The notes below the pieces were generated by a model. That model was not told where the DNA came from. It saw only the letters and a list, made by a program, of their open reading frames with translations, and searched no databases. From NCBI RefSeq assembly GCF_037026715.1, contig NZ_JBANCG010000003.1:546556-610555 (forward strand): a DNA stretch of 64,000 nt, in the 5' to 3' direction. This stretch comes from Breoghania sp037026715. Its GTDB lineage: Bacteria > Pseudomonadota > Alphaproteobacteria > Rhizobiales > Stappiaceae. Made by a program: the position numbers and the translations under genes. This document shows, piece after piece, positions 45,557 to 55,275 of this stretch (within the stretch, counting starts at the first letter, position 1; every line of letters begins with the position of its first letter).

Positions 45557-46894
45557 TCAGGCCTCGATGAACTGGATGGCAGGGATGGCGTCTTCCCGGG
45601 GCAACAGGGCGGAGAGCATGGCCACGACCTGCTTTGCCGACTTCGTGGCTCCGCCGCCTCCGGCCGGGCCGTTGGTGTAGAGGGTTTCGACCTCGTTGCC
45701 GATCTTGACGGCCTCGGCCATCGTCGCGGTTCTGCCGGCGACGCGGACGCGGACTTCAGTCGGTTCCGGCTGGGGGGCCAGCACGTCGCCGTGGATTGCA
45801 TTGACGCCAATGAGGTCGAACTTCAGTTCGCTTGTTTCCACACCACAAATTTCTAGACGTTCGCGTACGACGTCCAGTGCCAGGTTGCCGCGGGCAAGGG
45901 CGCCCGGGCCGGCATAGGAAATCTGGCCTTCACCGATGTAGCCATCGACGTAACCGACCGACGCCTTGAGCGTGTCGGGGCGCTTGTGTCCTGTGACGTT
46001 GCTCACGCGGACGCGATTCTCGCCCTCCTGGGTGAAGGTGATCTGCGAGAAGTCGGCCGTCACGTCGGGCGTCAGGTAGTGGGCCGGATCGTGCACCTCG
46101 TAGAGGATCTGTTCCTTGCAGGTGTCGACCGTGACCATGCCACCGGCATCGGCGACCTTGGTGATGAAGAAAGTACCGTCCTCGGAGACTTCCGCGATCG
46201 GGAAGCCCAGCCGGCCGAGGCCCGGCACGTCCTTGCGGCCCGGTTCGGCGTAGTAGCCGCCGGTGATCTGTCCGCCGCATTCGAGCAGATGGCCGACGGC
46301 CGTGCCCTTGCCGAGCTTGTCCCAGTCGTCGAAAGCCCAGCCGAACTCGTGGATCTGCGGCGCAAGGAACAGGGAGGGATCGGCCACGCGGCCGGTGATG
46401 ACCACATCGGCGCCCTCAGCCAGGGCCTTAACCATCGGTTCCGCACCGATATAGGCATTGGCGGAGACGATGACGTTGGACATCGTGGTCGCAGGCGCGC
46501 CCGTTTCGGTGATCTTGATGTCCTTGTCGAGAAGCACCTGAAGGACATCGTCACCGGAGACCACTGCCACCTTGAGCGAGCCGATACCGAGTTCCGCAGC
46601 GATCTGAGCGGTCTTTCTGGCAGCCGATAGCGGGTTGGCCGCACCCATGTTGGTGATGATCTTCACGCCGTTTTTCCGGCATGCCGGAAGGACCGCGCGC
46701 ATGCGGGCTTCCAGAAGCGGGTCGTAACCCGCCTCCGGATTCTTGAGCTTGGCATTCTGCGCGATGGCGATCGTGCGTTCCGCCAGGCATTCGAAGACGA
46801 GGTAGTCGATGGAGCCTTTTTCGGCCACTTCAACGGCGGGCTCGATACGATCGCCCGAGTAGCCTGCACCGGAACCTATGCGGATGGTTTTCAT
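45557..46894 (-). CDS. AtuA family protein (DUF1446)
   Basis: This 445-residue protein belongs to the family of AtuA from acyclic terpene utilisation: IRIGSGAGYSGDRIEPAVE at the start, KNPEAGYDPLLEARMRAVLP, ADVVITGRVADPSLFLAP, HLLECGGQITGGYY and DSKF-type SYVGPGALA-like text near residue 330. No catalytic mechanism is established to my knowledge; a hydratase, dehydratase or lyase role on an organic acid or its CoA ester is an inference. It lies between the CitMHS transporter and ScoAB, so it probably acts on the imported acid. Confidence 0.88.
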   Translation of the reverse strand: MKTIRIGSGAGYSGDRIEPAVEVAEKGSIDYLVFECLAERTIAIAQNAKLKNPEAGYDPLLEARMRAVLPACRKNGVKIITNMGAANPLSAARKTAQIAAELGIGSLKVAVVSGDDVLQVLLDKDIKITETGAPATTMSNVIVSANAYIGAEPMVKALAEGADVVITGRVADPSLFLAPQIHEFGWAFDDWDKLGKGTAVGHLLECGGQITGGYYAEPGRKDVPGLGRLGFPIAEVSEDGTFFITKVADAGGMVTVDTCKEQILYEVHDPAHYLTPDVTADFSQITFTQEGENRVRVSNVTGHKRPDTLKASVGYVDGYIGEGQISYAGPGALARGNLALDVVRERLEICGVETSELKFDLIGVNAIHGDVLAPQPEPTEVRVRVAGRTATMAEAVKIGNEVETLYTNGPAGGGGATKSAKQVVAMLSALLPREDAIPAIQFIEA

Positions 46895-46933
46895 GTCTTT
46901 GGTTTCCGCTTTTTGTTTTGGTACGGAGGGAGA

Positions 46934-46960
46934 GGAGTGCCCCTAGAGGGGGAGCACTCC
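46934..46960 (-). repeat. Hairpin at the citMHS stop codon
   Basis: GGAGTGC and GCACTCC form a stem that spans the citMHS stop codon, with CCCC/GGGG pairing inside. It lies 39 bp before the AtuA gene start. Probably an mRNA stability or attenuation element. Confidence 0.5.
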
Positions 46961-48253
46961 GAAGATCACGGCTGCGATGGTCATGATGATGGACACCGCG
47001 AAGACCAGGGGAATGGTGAAGCGCTGGTGTTCGCCGAGGGAGATCCCCGACAGACCAATGAGCAGGAAGGTCGACGCGGTCAGCGGGCTCACGGGGAAGC
47101 CGGTGGTCATCTGACCGATGATCGAAGCCTGACCGATCGCGATCGGGTTGCCGCCGAAGGTCTGGTAGACCTCTGCGATGACGGGCATCACGCCGAAGTA
47201 GTAGCTGTCAGGATCGAACAGCAGGCTGAGGGGCATGGAGAGCACACCCACCATGACCGGCATGTGCGTGGCGAAGTCCTCGGACACAAAGCCCGCGGCC
47301 GCCTGGGCCATGGCAGTCAACATCCCCGATTCCCGCATGATGCCGGTGAAGGCGCCGGCGGCGAAGAGGATGGTAGCCATCATCAGCGCGGCCTTGGCAT
47401 GGGCATCGATACGGGTCTTCTGGTCGCCCGGCTTGGGGTAGTTCACGAGCAGGGCGATGACGGTGCCGAGCATGAAGGACACGGCCGCAGGCAGCAGGCC
47501 CGAGATCATCGCGCCGAGAACCGCAAGGGTCAGAGCCACGTTGATCAGGAACAGCTTGGGACGACGCAGCGCCTGCTCTTCGTCGGTGAGTTCGCGGGTA
47601 TGGACTTCGTTGTGATCGACACCGTCCATGTCGCCGCTTGCGCCGAGGCGCTTCTCTTCACGCAGGCCGAGCACATAGGCGATGGCGAAGACCGCGATCA
47701 GGCCGACGATCTGAACCATGATCATCGGATTGAAGACATCGGTGACGTTGACATGCAGGGACGCGGCAGCACGCAGCGTCGGGCCGCCCCAGGGCAGCAT
47801 GTTCGCGGTGCCAGCGGCCATGGCGGCGATGGCGGCAAGGACGACACGCCGCATCTTCAACCGGTCGTAGAGCGGCAGCATGGCGGGGATGGTGACGAGG
47901 AAGGTGACCGCGCCCGAGCCATCGAGATGGACGATGGTCGCAAGAAGCGCGGTGCCGACGGTGATGCGCGAAGGGCGCATGCCGACAACCTTGAGGATTC
48001 GATCGATGATCGGATCCATCATGCCTGCATCGGAAAGGATCCCGAAGAAGACGATGGCGAAGACGAACATGGTCGCGACAGGAGCGATGCTCTTGATGCC
48101 CTTGACCATGAAGCCTGCACTTTCCAGCCCGAAGCCGCCGACCAGGGCGGCGATGAGCGGAATAGTGATGAGCGCGACCAACGGCGAGAGCTTGTTGGTC
48201 ATGATGGAGACGAGTAGCAGTACTATCGTCGCCAATCCGAGGAGAGCCAGCAT
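46943..48253 (-). CDS. CitMHS family organic-acid:proton symporter
   Basis: This 436-residue membrane protein resembles the Mg2+/Ca2+-citrate transporters CitM/CitH. About eleven or twelve helices, beginning MLALLGLATIVLLLVSIMTN, with LDGSGAVTFLVTIPAMLPLY and ANMLPWGGPTLRAAASL. It likely imports the acid degraded by the operon. ATG 48253 follows GAGG; TTG 48265 is an alternative. First gene of the operon, divergent from a LysR regulator. Confidence 0.9.
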   Translation of the reverse strand: MLALLGLATIVLLLVSIMTNKLSPLVALITIPLIAALVGGFGLESAGFMVKGIKSIAPVATMFVFAIVFFGILSDAGMMDPIIDRILKVVGMRPSRITVGTALLATIVHLDGSGAVTFLVTIPAMLPLYDRLKMRRVVLAAIAAMAAGTANMLPWGGPTLRAAASLHVNVTDVFNPMIMVQIVGLIAVFAIAYVLGLREEKRLGASGDMDGVDHNEVHTRELTDEEQALRRPKLFLINVALTLAVLGAMISGLLPAAVSFMLGTVIALLVNYPKPGDQKTRIDAHAKAALMMATILFAAGAFTGIMRESGMLTAMAQAAAGFVSEDFATHMPVMVGVLSMPLSLLFDPDSYYFGVMPVIAEVYQTFGGNPIAIGQASIIGQMTTGFPVSPLTASTFLLIGLSGISLGEHQRFTIPLVFAVSIIMTIAAVIFGVLPL

Positions 48254-48684
48254 TCCAGACCTCAACTATGCATTCCACCCGCTCCGATCTGATCGGTTGC
48301 TGGTGTGGTTTGTGTATTGTTGATCCTAAATGCAGGATAAGAAGATGGGGTTGCTCTTAGATTGTCTCTATTTTGCTCGCTTCATTGCACTTCTTATCTG
48401 CGGGCGTAGCATTTTTATTAGCTACGGCGACTATGCTCTCCGAAAAAGAACGATTAAGGAAATGAATTTTATGGATCGGAATTATAAAGATAGGTTATAA
48501 TGAGGGCGAAAAACACCTGTGTTTTCGGTCTCTTAGGAGAATCCACAAATCCATCTGGAAATGCCATTCAACGCCCTGCGCTAAAACGTCACCACAATCT
48601 GACCATCTTTTGGCCACGCCTGCCTATCCCTTAGCCATTCGAAACCGCGGCGTTTCTGCCGTGCGCAACCAGAAGACCGATTCC
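48254..48684. other. AT-rich divergent promoter region, citMHS operon and LysR gene
   Basis: This 431-bp interval is markedly richer in A and T (about 48300-48540) than its surroundings. It carries the promoters of the citMHS-ackA operon and of the LysR gene, and an AT-rich palindrome. I see no supported small gene. Confidence 0.6.
48481..48501. promoter_or_regulatory. AT-rich palindrome, candidate LysR operator
   Basis: ATTATAA-AGATAGG-TTATAAT is a perfect 7-bp inverted repeat with a 7-bp spacer, fitting the T-N11-A pattern of LysR-type boxes. The right arm doubles as a TATAAT-like -10 on the plus strand, so LysR binding could also autoregulate its own gene. Confidence 0.45.
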
Positions 48685-49626
48685 ATGGTACCGAGTTTCC
48701 GCCAGATCCAAGCCTTCCTAGCGGTCGCGACTCATCTGAAATTCACTCGTGCGGCCGAGGAGTTACACATTTCCCAGCCCGCCCTGACGGTGCAGATCAA
48801 TCAGCTCGAATTGGCCCTGTCGATCAAGCTTTTCAACCGCACGAAGCGGCGCGTCTCGTTGACGGCCGCCGGTCAGGATCTGCTGCCGCTTTTCGAGCGA
48901 ATCTCCGCCGATATGGACAACGTGATGACGGCGTCGAGCGATATCTCCCAGGCGCGGCGCGGCGTCGTGCGCATCGCAACGCTGCCTTCTGTCGCTTCGC
49001 GCATTCTTCCCATCACACTTGCCAAATTCAGCGAAACGCACCCGAACATCCGCGTGCGCATCCGCGACGTGGTGGCGGAAGAAATCATCGAGATGGTGAA
49101 GAGCGAAGTGGTGGATTTCGGCATAGGAACGCGCCTCACTCCCGACAAGGAGATCAAGGTCGAGAACTTCCTCACCGACTATATCTGCGCCTTCTATCAG
49201 CGCGGGCATCCGATCGAGGCGGCGCCCAAGGTGCTGAAGATGACCGACTGCGTGCCTTATCCGCTCATTCTCACGCAGCAGAACAGCTCGGTGCGCGTGC
49301 TTTTCGAACGTGCCATGGCGCGCGAGGGGGCGGAAGTGGAGATCGCCGCGGAGGCGAATTACATGTCGACTGCGCTCGGTATGGTTCGCGCCGGCCTCGG
49401 CGTCGCCATCCTGCCGATGTCGGCGATTGATGCCGGCAATGCCCTGGGACTGGGCTACCGGCAGATCGACGCGCCCTGGCTGAACCGGCGCGTCGGTCTG
49501 GTCCGCAAGGCCTCGCGAACCTTGTCGCCCGTGGCGGAACACTTCATCAAGGCCCTGCACGAAGTGGCCGGCAGCCTGCCCAACACGACATTCCGGACCA
49601 CAAAGCGAAGCGAGCCGTCAGTGTGA
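48685..49626 (+). CDS. LysR-family regulator of the citMHS operon
   Basis: This 313-residue LysR-type regulator starts VPSFRQIQAFLAVATHLKFT, with the helix-turn-helix AAEELHISQPALTVQINQLE and an effector domain from about residue 90. It is divergent from citMHS, the classical arrangement for a substrate-induced activator. ATG 48685 gives the standard N-terminus; GTG 48661 and TTG 48610 are longer options. Confidence 0.88.
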   Translation: MVPSFRQIQAFLAVATHLKFTRAAEELHISQPALTVQINQLELALSIKLFNRTKRRVSLTAAGQDLLPLFERISADMDNVMTASSDISQARRGVVRIATLPSVASRILPITLAKFSETHPNIRVRIRDVVAEEIIEMVKSEVVDFGIGTRLTPDKEIKVENFLTDYICAFYQRGHPIEAAPKVLKMTDCVPYPLILTQQNSSVRVLFERAMAREGAEVEIAAEANYMSTALGMVRAGLGVAILPMSAIDAGNALGLGYRQIDAPWLNRRVGLVRKASRTLSPVAEHFIKALHEVAGSLPNTTFRTTKRSEPSV

Positions 49627-49684
49627 CGAGGTCTGGTCGCGCCGGGTGTGCCGTTAGGGGCGCCGTTGACTTGTGTTCTTTCAC

Positions 49685-50614
49685 TCAGGGCGTCTTGAGC
49701 ACGACCTGCTGAACCTCGTGATTTGCGCCCTTGCGCACAACCAGATCGGCCAGCGGCAAGGTCGGCAGGATGTTCAAGGAGAGGTTCGGCGCGTTCACAT
49801 CGCGCCAGATGGTTGCGGCGATCTCACTCACCTCGCGCTCCGAACGGCAGGTTCCCCACTCGACGGCGGATGCCGGCGTCGGTCGAGTGCGTCGACGCAA
49901 CTGCATGAAGCGCTGGATATACCAGCGGCGAATATGGTCGACTTCGGCATCGATGTAGATCGAATAGTCGATGAAGTCGGAAATGGTCGGCCCCTTCGGG
50001 CGCCATGCGGCACCGCCGCAGGCCTGTAGCACATTGAGACCTTCGAAAATCAGGATATCCGGCTGCTCGATACGAATCCGGCCGTCGGGAACGATGTCAT
50101 GCAGTTCGTGTGAATAGACCGGCGCTTCCACGACGCGCACCCCGGACTTGAGGGCGGACAGGAACCGGATGATGGCATCGGTGTCGTAACTTTCCGGAAA
50201 GCCTTTCCTCTGCTCCAGGCCATTGGCTTCGAGAGTGGCCTGCGGCAGCAGGAACCCGTCGCTTGCCACACTGTCCACCTTGGGCGATGTCGGCCAGTGG
50301 GACAGGAGCTTTCGCAGCAGCTTCGCCGTCGTCGACTTTCCCACCGCAACCGATCCGGTTATGCCGATGACGAGCGGTGTGTCGTCCGTATCCCGTTCCA
50401 GGGCGTGGCGTGGCTGGAACAATCCATTTATCGTCTGCAGGTGTTCAAAAAGCACATGTGAAAGCGCGCAGTAGCTGCGCGCGGTCTCGTCCAGCTCGGC
50501 GCAATCGCAAAGCGGGTGCACCCAGTGCCCGCTCTCTCCTGCGTGCGCGGATGGCGGTAAGGATTGTCGATCCAGCAATCGTTCCCAGTCGAGGACTTCC
50601 CAGGCCAACGTCAC
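49685..50614 (-). CDS. coaA: Type I pantothenate kinase
   Basis: This 309-residue enzyme catalyses the first step of CoA synthesis. P-loop GSVAVGKSTTAKLL, SVASDGFLLP, KGFPESYDTDAI and the substrate-lid region SIYIDAEVDHIRRWYIQRF are typical of bacterial CoaA. It is normally a housekeeping gene elsewhere on the chromosome. Here it follows the fabI-like gene in a CoA-ester degradation cluster, so it may be an extra copy that raises CoA supply. Confidence 0.95.
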   Translation of the reverse strand: MTLAWEVLDWERLLDRQSLPPSAHAGESGHWVHPLCDCAELDETARSYCALSHVLFEHLQTINGLFQPRHALERDTDDTPLVIGITGSVAVGKSTTAKLLRKLLSHWPTSPKVDSVASDGFLLPQATLEANGLEQRKGFPESYDTDAIIRFLSALKSGVRVVEAPVYSHELHDIVPDGRIRIEQPDILIFEGLNVLQACGGAAWRPKGPTISDFIDYSIYIDAEVDHIRRWYIQRFMQLRRRTRPTPASAVEWGTCRSEREVSEIAATIWRDVNAPNLSLNILPTLPLADLVVRKGANHEVQQVVLKTP

Positions 50615-50754
50615 CTCCTGCTCTTGCGACGCTCGTCATGCGATCCGCCTGGCCTGCGATCCGAGGACTTGTCTCTCGGCAGTGCAGGCCAGGGATCGGC
50701 GCGGGACGTGTTCCGGCACTGGAAAGTGCCGGGATCCGTCTCCGCGTCCGGCTC

Positions 50755-51549
50755 TCAAGCCATGATGTTGTATCCGCCGTCCACGTAGAAGAGATCGCCG
50801 GTGGTAGAGGGGGCAATCTGGCTCATCAGGAATGCGGAAAGGGAACCGACTTCGTCGATCGTGGTGAGGCGGCCGGTGGGCGCTCGCTTGGCGGCCTTTT
50901 CGAGCAACTGGTCGAAACAACCGATGCCGCTTGCAGCGCGTGTTGCAAGGGGGCCCGGGGAGATTGCGTTGACCGTGATGCGCTTCGACCCGAGTTCCGC
51001 GGCCAGGTACCGTGCAACGCTTTCCAGTGCGGCCTTCGCGGCACCCATCAGGTTGTAGTTGTCGACGACACGATCTGCGCCGAGATAGCTGAGGGTCTGG
51101 ATGGACCCGCCATCCGACATCAAGCCTTCGGCCAGTTTCGCTGCGCGGATGAACGAATGGCAGGATACGTCCATGGCCTGCAGGAACCCCTCGCGCGAGC
51201 AATCGATGACGCGGCCGTGCAGATCTGCGCCGGGGGCAAAGGCAATGGAATGGAGAAGCCCATCCAGACGGCCCCACCTCTTCTGGATTTCGTCGAAGGT
51301 CGCCTCCAGCTCACCTTCTCTGGTGACATTCATCTGCGTGATGATCCCTGCGTCGAGCCTCTCGGCGAGCGGGCGCACATAGGGCTCCGCCTTCGCATTG
51401 AGATAAGTGATCGCCAGTTCCGCACCCAGTGCGCGGTAGGCCTTGGCGCATCCCCAGGCTATCGACTTGTCATTCGCGATGCCGATCACCAGGATCTTCT
51501 TCCCGTGCAGGGAATAGGCCGGCATGTTGCGTTCGGGGGTAGTGTCCAT
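50755..51549 (-). CDS. FabI-type enoyl-ACP reductase paralogue
   Basis: This 264-residue NADH-dependent enoyl reductase matches FabI: LVIGIANDKSIAWGCAKAY, LDGLLHSIAFAP, SYLGADRVVDNYNLMGAAK with both active-site tyrosines and the lysine, then VNAISPGPLATRAASGI. Its place between hbd and coaA, rather than with fab genes, suggests a secondary copy acting on enoyl-CoA or enoyl-ACP in this pathway. The start is uncertain: ATG 51549 or ATG 51525. Confidence 0.88.
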   Translation of the reverse strand: MDTTPERNMPAYSLHGKKILVIGIANDKSIAWGCAKAYRALGAELAITYLNAKAEPYVRPLAERLDAGIITQMNVTREGELEATFDEIQKRWGRLDGLLHSIAFAPGADLHGRVIDCSREGFLQAMDVSCHSFIRAAKLAEGLMSDGGSIQTLSYLGADRVVDNYNLMGAAKAALESVARYLAAELGSKRITVNAISPGPLATRAASGIGCFDQLLEKAAKRAPTGRLTTIDEVGSLSAFLMSQIAPSTTGDLFYVDGGYNIMA

Positions 51550-51807
51550 TCTTCGGTGTCTCATTTCATGAGTTGTTCGGGGTTCGGGGAAGGGGGCAAG
51601 CCGCGTTGGCGCCCTCGTTGTTCTGGACATTCAAACGTTGAGGCAGCTGCGGAATTTGGCGGCGGAGGAAGTGGCGGATAACGAGGGCTATCTGTCACTC
51701 CTCTCCGCGAGTGTCCGAGCGGGGGCGCCTACCGAATTCGCCCCGCCCGGACTGGCCTGTTGTTCGCGGATCGGGTTCCCCCCTCCGCCGCCGGTCGCCG
51801 CGGCTTG

Positions 51808-52674
<867 letters not shown>

Positions 52675-52804
52675 TCTTCTCGTCTCTCTTCGTTTTGTCG
52701 GAGCCGTTCGCATTCGTGGCGTTTCTGACTGCCTGTCGCGTCCTCTTCAAAAGGTCCCTTGGCGCCGGCCGCAGGTTTTGCCGCTCTGCGCAAGAGCGGA
52801 GGGA

Positions 52805-52840
52805 GCTGCCGGGGGAGGCCCGTTTTCCCCTCCCGGCAGC
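52805..52840 (-). terminator. Hairpin downstream of the AtoE-type gene
   Basis: GCTGCCGGG and CCCGGCAGC form a 9-bp stem with a GC-rich interior, 7 bp after the stop codon. The tail is TCCCTCC rather than a T-run, so termination may be partial. Confidence 0.5.
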
Positions 52841-52847
52841 TTAGTGG

Positions 52848-54164
52848 CTAGAAGAGCAGCATCGCCGGGATTGCGATGATGTTGCCGACGATGAACAGCA
52901 GGACCGAGAAGCCGATCAGATCGCGCAGTCCGACCTTGGCGATCGCGAGGACGGGCAGGGCCCAGAAGGGACAGACGATGTTCCAGATGCTCTCACCCCA
53001 GGCCACGCCCATCGCGACGCGCCACGGCTCGACACCGAGTTCATGGGCGGCGGGGATCATGAACGGCGCCTGCACCACCCAGTGGCCGCCAGCCGACGGC
53101 ACGAAGATGCTGATGACCAGAGAGGACAGGTAGCAGGCGAGCTGGAAGGTGTGTGCATTCGACATGCTGAGGAGCCAGTTGGAGACGTCCTGAACAAGTC
53201 CGCTGCCTTCCATGATGCCCATGATACCGGCATAGAACGGGAACTGCAGGATGATGCCGCCGCAGGTCGCCGCCCCCTGGCCGATCGCCTTGCCGTACGA
53301 ATAAAGGTTGCCGTGGGCAAAGATGCCCAGGATCAGGAACAGGAAGATAAGGATATTGAGGTTGAAGATGCCGTTGCCGAGCTTCATCACGAGGTAGGTC
53401 GCGCCGATCAGGGCGAGCGTGAACTTCATGATGACAGAGCGGTCGATCCGGTCCGCAAGCATCATCTTGGATTTGTCGAGAGCGGGTTCCGGTTCGTCGT
53501 CCTCGAAAAGCGCGGGGTCGACCAGAACCGTGTTCTCCTTCTTGGGGAAGAGGAACGTGCAGGCGATCGGGATACAGATCGCGAGCAGGACGGTGATAGT
53601 CAGCGACTGGGCGCCGAAGATCGTCTGAGAAAGCGGTATGATGCCGATGTCGCTCTGGAGGAAGTGTCCTTCGGTGGAGACGAGCAGCGGCACGGACGCG
53701 GACAGGCCGCCGTGGGTGATGATGATGCCGCAGAAGGCCGCGGTCACCAGCAGCCGAAAGTCGACGTCCGGGTGCTGCTTGCCGGCTTCCTTGGCGAGCA
53801 GCGCGCCGGCGATGAGGCCGAGGCCCCAGTTGAGGAAATACAGCACCATGGAGGTGAAGGCGACGAAGAGGACCGTCTGGACAGGGCTCTTCGGAATGGA
53901 AACGATCTTTCTCAGCAGGATCTTGAAGATGTCGGAGACCGCCAGCGCATAGCCCGTGACGACGACCAGCGTCATCTGCATGGCGAACTTGAGGATGCCG
54001 AAGAAGCCGTCGCCCCAGTAAGTGACGATATCAAGGGGGGCGGTATCGGTGATACCCAGCGCCATGGCGCAGACGACAAGCGTAATCCCCCAAGCGATGA
54101 TGAACGGATCAGGCAGATATTTCTGCATGAGGTTCACAAAGAACATCAGAAGCTTGTTTATCAT
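52848..54164 (-). CDS. atoE: Short-chain fatty acid transporter (AtoE family)
   Basis: This 438-residue membrane protein is of the AtoE/TIGR00366 type: MQKYLPDPFIIAWGITLVVC at the start, WNLGLGLIAGAL-like NWGLGLIAGALLAKEAG, ITHGGLSASVPLLVSTEGH, and FVPSAGGHWVVQAPFMIPAA. It imports short-chain acids such as butyrate, acetoacetate or 3-hydroxybutyrate. It lies 166 bp after the dehydrogenase gene with a large palindrome between, so it may be expressed separately. Confidence 0.92.
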   Translation of the reverse strand: MINKLLMFFVNLMQKYLPDPFIIAWGITLVVCAMALGITDTAPLDIVTYWGDGFFGILKFAMQMTLVVVTGYALAVSDIFKILLRKIVSIPKSPVQTVLFVAFTSMVLYFLNWGLGLIAGALLAKEAGKQHPDVDFRLLVTAAFCGIIITHGGLSASVPLLVSTEGHFLQSDIGIIPLSQTIFGAQSLTITVLLAICIPIACTFLFPKKENTVLVDPALFEDDEPEPALDKSKMMLADRIDRSVIMKFTLALIGATYLVMKLGNGIFNLNILIFLFLILGIFAHGNLYSYGKAIGQGAATCGGIILQFPFYAGIMGIMEGSGLVQDVSNWLLSMSNAHTFQLACYLSSLVISIFVPSAGGHWVVQAPFMIPAAHELGVEPWRVAMGVAWGESIWNIVCPFWALPVLAIAKVGLRDLIGFSVLLFIVGNIIAIPAMLLF

Positions 54165-54287
54165 GTTGCCTAGACTTTTCAGATGCGGACGCCGGGTGGC
54201 GACGTCGTATGAAAGCAGACGGAGCGTCGCGGGCGGGCGTCATGGCAAGAAAGTTCGGAATGACGAGTTTTCGTAGATCTGGTGTTC

Positions 54288-54315
54288 GGCCGGACATGAG
54301 ATCTCATGCCCGGCC
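54288..54315. repeat. 28-bp near-perfect palindrome upstream of atoE
   Basis: GGCCGG-N1-CATGAG-AT-CTCATG-N1-CCGGCC is symmetric across 28 bp with one mismatched pair. It lies in the gap between the 3-hydroxyacid dehydrogenase gene and atoE, followed by AAAACG on the plus strand. It may be an operator or a strong cruciform/hairpin; it lacks a T-tract on the coding strand. Confidence 0.6.
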
Positions 54316-54330
54316 AAAACGAGTGCTCCG

Positions 54331-55275
54331 TCATATGTATTCGCGGGATGCCTTGAGCTGGTGGATCAGCCTGTGCGTGAACTTCTGGCGGATCGCGGCG
54401 ATCTTTTCGGGTGGATACTGGAAGAAGCCCTCGCCGCTTTTCAGGCCGAGCTTTCCCTCGCTGACTTTCTTGCGCAGCATCGGATTGGCTTGCGTGGAAT
54501 TGTCCATGGCCTGCAGGAGGTTGTCGCCGACGACGCACCAGATATCGAGGCCGCCGAAATCGGCCACCTCGAGCTGGCCCGTGGTCGCGTACCGGAACGC
54601 CGGGCCAAACTTGAGAGCGATGTCGATGTCGGCGGGCTCCGCCACGCCCTTCTCGATCAACGAGAAGGCTTCGCGGGCGACCCCTTGCTGAATGCGGTTG
54701 GCGATCAGACCGGGGACATCCTTGAGAACCTTTGCGGTCTGCTTCTCGACGGAGGCGTAAAGCGCGGCCACCTCCTCATAGATCTCCGCCGGCATGTTGC
54801 CGAAGAAGGAGAGCTCGACCAGCGGCATCAGATGGGCCGGGTTGTACCAGTGGTTGACCATCGTGCGCTTCTTGCGATCCTCGCTCAGAAGCGCGCACAT
54901 CTCGGCGAATGACAGGCTTGAGGTGTTGGTGGCCAGGATCGCGTGTTTCGGAGCGAGCTCGTCAAGCGATTTGAGGAGTTGCTGCTTCAGCTCCATCTTT
55001 TCCGGGGCCGCCTCGATGACGAAGTCCCTGTCTGCGACGGCCTTTGCCATGTCCGTGACGGTTTCGATCCGGGCGAGCGCGGCATCGGCGTCGGCCACGG
55101 AGGTGTAGTCCTCCGCAACCAGGCCCGAAAGTTCCTCGCGGATCTGTTGTTTCGCCTTTTCCAGCACTTCGGCGTTCACATCGAACAGATTGACCGAATA
55201 ACCATAAAGGGTGAACGTCTCGGCGATGCCGTGACCCATGGTCCCGGCGCCGATGACGGCGATCTTCTTGATCAT
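54331..55275 (-). CDS. 3-hydroxyacid/3-hydroxyacyl-CoA dehydrogenase, BKACE partner
   Basis: This 314-residue NAD-dependent dehydrogenase has VIGAGTMGHGIAETF, FVIEAAPEKMELKQ, ILATNTSSLSF, the catalytic region VNHWYNPAHLMPLVELSF and LKSGEGFFQYPPE. The HWYNPAHLMP text differs from 3-hydroxybutyryl-CoA dehydrogenases (HFFNP) and resembles enzymes that oxidise free 3-hydroxy acids, such as carnitine dehydrogenase relatives. Its start overlaps the BKACE stop by 4 bp; an upstream extension of 78 residues is only a shadow. Inferred role: make the beta-keto acid that BKACE cleaves. Confidence 0.88.
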   Translation of the reverse strand: MIKKIAVIGAGTMGHGIAETFTLYGYSVNLFDVNAEVLEKAKQQIREELSGLVAEDYTSVADADAALARIETVTDMAKAVADRDFVIEAAPEKMELKQQLLKSLDELAPKHAILATNTSSLSFAEMCALLSEDRKKRTMVNHWYNPAHLMPLVELSFFGNMPAEIYEEVAALYASVEKQTAKVLKDVPGLIANRIQQGVAREAFSLIEKGVAEPADIDIALKFGPAFRYATTGQLEVADFGGLDIWCVVGDNLLQAMDNSTQANPMLRKKVSEGKLGLKSGEGFFQYPPEKIAAIRQKFTHRLIHQLKASREYI

